Origin: an uncultured Phenylobacterium sp.
GTDB taxonomy: Bacteria > Pseudomonadota > Alphaproteobacteria > Caulobacterales > Caulobacteraceae
Direction: 5' to 3'
DNA: 6,213 nucleotides
NCBI GenBank assembly: GCA_945952355.1
Contig: CAMFIW010000190.1
Span: forward strand, 1-6,213
The translations under genes were made by a program, and so were the position numbers. Shown here in pieces: positions 5,641 to 6,213 of this stretch. Position 1 is the stretch's first letter; each line of letters starts with the position of its first letter. The notes beneath the pieces are model-generated. The model had not been told where the DNA came from, made no database searches, and was given only the letters and a program-made list of their open reading frames with translations.

Positions 5641-5645
5641 GGAGG
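5641..5645 (+). promoter_or_regulatory. Strong ribosome binding site of the acyl-CoA dehydrogenase
   Basis: GGAGG lies 5 bases before the ATG at 5651 and fixes this start over later in-frame ATG codons. Confidence 0.8.
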
Positions 5646-5650
5646 CTTCC

Positions 5651-6213
5651 ATGGCCGACTTCGGCGGCGGCGACCTTGACGCGTTTCGCGGCGAGATCCG
5701 GGCCTGGCTCGAGGCCGACTATCCGGCCGAGCTCAAGGACCCCAAGGCGAAATCCGATCCGGAAGCCATGTGGGGCGGCCGCGCCTTCGAGGGCTCAGAC
5801 GACCCGCAGATCGCGTGGCTGAGAAAGGCCGGCGAGCGCGGCCTGACCGCACCGACCTGGCCCAAGGAATATGGCGGCGCAGGCCTGACGCCTGCCCAAG
5901 CCCGCGTGTTCGACCAGGAGCTTTCGGCCGGTCGCTACCGCTCGCCCCTTGCCTCGTTCGGCGTTTGGATGCTGGGCCCGGTCCTACTGGAATACGCCAA
6001 CGAGGACCAGAAGCGCGAACACCTTCCCAAGATTATCGAAGGCAAGATTCGCTGGTGCCAAGGCTATTCGGAGCCAGGCGCAGGTTCCGATCTCGCGGGC
6101 CTGCAGACCAAGTGCGAAGACAAGGGCGATCACTGGCTGATCAACGGCCAAAAGATCTGGACATCTTACGCCAACAAGGCCGATTGGTGTTTTTGCTTGG
6201 TCCGCACTGATAC
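5651..6213 (+). CDS. Acyl-CoA dehydrogenase, N-terminal part (runs off the window)
   Basis: This FAD enzyme oxidises an acyl-CoA to the trans-2-enoyl-CoA, the first step of beta-oxidation-like breakdown, passing electrons to ETF. The 187 complete codons visible cover the N-terminal helical domain (DAFRGEIRAWLEADYP, residues 10-25; GLTAPTWPKEYGGAGLTPAQ, 64-83). They reach into the middle beta domain. The family signature near the flavin, WCQGYSEPGAGSDLAGLQT (135-153), is intact, followed by WLINGQKIWTSYANKADW (162-179) and CLVRTD. The catalytic glutamate region and the rest of a usual ~390-residue protein lie beyond the window. The style, with an insertion near residues 29-50 and a WPKEYGG motif, fits the broad group acting on branched, aromatic or steroid-derived acyl-CoAs as well as fatty ones, so the substrate is open. 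It is divergent from the mprF-like gene and preceded by an operator-like palindrome. Confidence 0.93.
   Translation, partial: MADFGGGDLDAFRGEIRAWLEADYPAELKDPKAKSDPEAMWGGRAFEGSDDPQIAWLRKAGERGLTAPTWPKEYGGAGLTPAQARVFDQELSAGRYRSPLASFGVWMLGPVLLEYANEDQKREHLPKIIEGKIRWCQGYSEPGAGSDLAGLQTKCEDKGDHWLINGQKIWTSYANKADWCFCLVRTD

Noticed and set aside
4612..5679. 355-codon plus-strand frame antisense to mprF
   Set aside because: It has a low-complexity Gln/Arg/Gly/Glu composition, as expected from reversing hydrophobic codons, and it overlaps the acyl-CoA dehydrogenase start in another frame.
5770..6210. 146-codon plus frame inside the acyl-CoA dehydrogenase
   Set aside because: It is a frame-shifted shadow. 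The true frame from 5651 carries the GYSEPGAGSD signature and a strong ribosome binding site.

Overview
The window reads as a piece of a high-GC alphaproteobacterial chromosome, most likely from the order Caulobacterales (Caulobacter or Phenylobacterium type). The main reason is a PodJ-like polarity scaffold whose N-terminus is of the Caulobacter/rhizobial type, together with GC-rich codon use and promoter-like elements resembling the Caulobacter housekeeping consensus. I see no phage, plasmid, insertion sequence, CRISPR or RNA gene.

Layout, left to right. (1) 1-708 (+): the 3' two thirds of dusA (tRNA-dihydrouridine synthase A), followed by a short gap with a perfect 8-bp hairpin. (2) 830 to about 1141 (+): the first ~104 codons of a TauE/SafE-family membrane transporter, which then stops abruptly. 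(3) 3394 down to about 1142 (-): a long PodJ-like coiled-coil and acidic scaffold protein that lacks its expected membrane segment and periplasmic domain. (4) 3395-3607: an intergenic region between divergent genes, with podJ promoter elements and a repeated hexamer. (5) 3608-3811 (+): a small protein with two membrane segments. (6) 5481-3808 (-): an aminoacyl-phosphatidylglycerol synthase of the MprF type, with six membrane segments plus the DUF2156 catalytic domain but no N-terminal flippase half. (7) 5482-5650: a divergent promoter region with two overlapping inverted repeats, one fitting the PsrA-type operator consensus. (8) 5651 to the window end (+): the N-terminal half of an acyl-CoA dehydrogenase.

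The most notable point is the junction at about 1130-1145. Two convergent genes, tauE-like (+) and podJ-like (-), are joined through their interiors, so both 3' ends are missing. A single deletion across the convergent 3' ends explains it, either a real genomic deletion or an assembly collapse. Because the two genes meet codon-on-codon and both avoid TTA, CTA and TCA, both strands stay open across the junction. This leaves a 943-codon chimeric frame on the minus strand (3394 to 563) and an 833-codon one on the plus strand (830 to 3328). Beyond the junction each frame is an antisense reading of its neighbour and should not be taken as a real protein domain.

The genes are not an evident single pathway. 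They cover tRNA modification, membrane transport, polar organisation, membrane lipid aminoacylation and acyl-CoA oxidation. I did not find a convincing new biological system. The fusion junction, the flippase-less MprF and the operator-like palindromes before the acyl-CoA dehydrogenase are the items most worth a second look.
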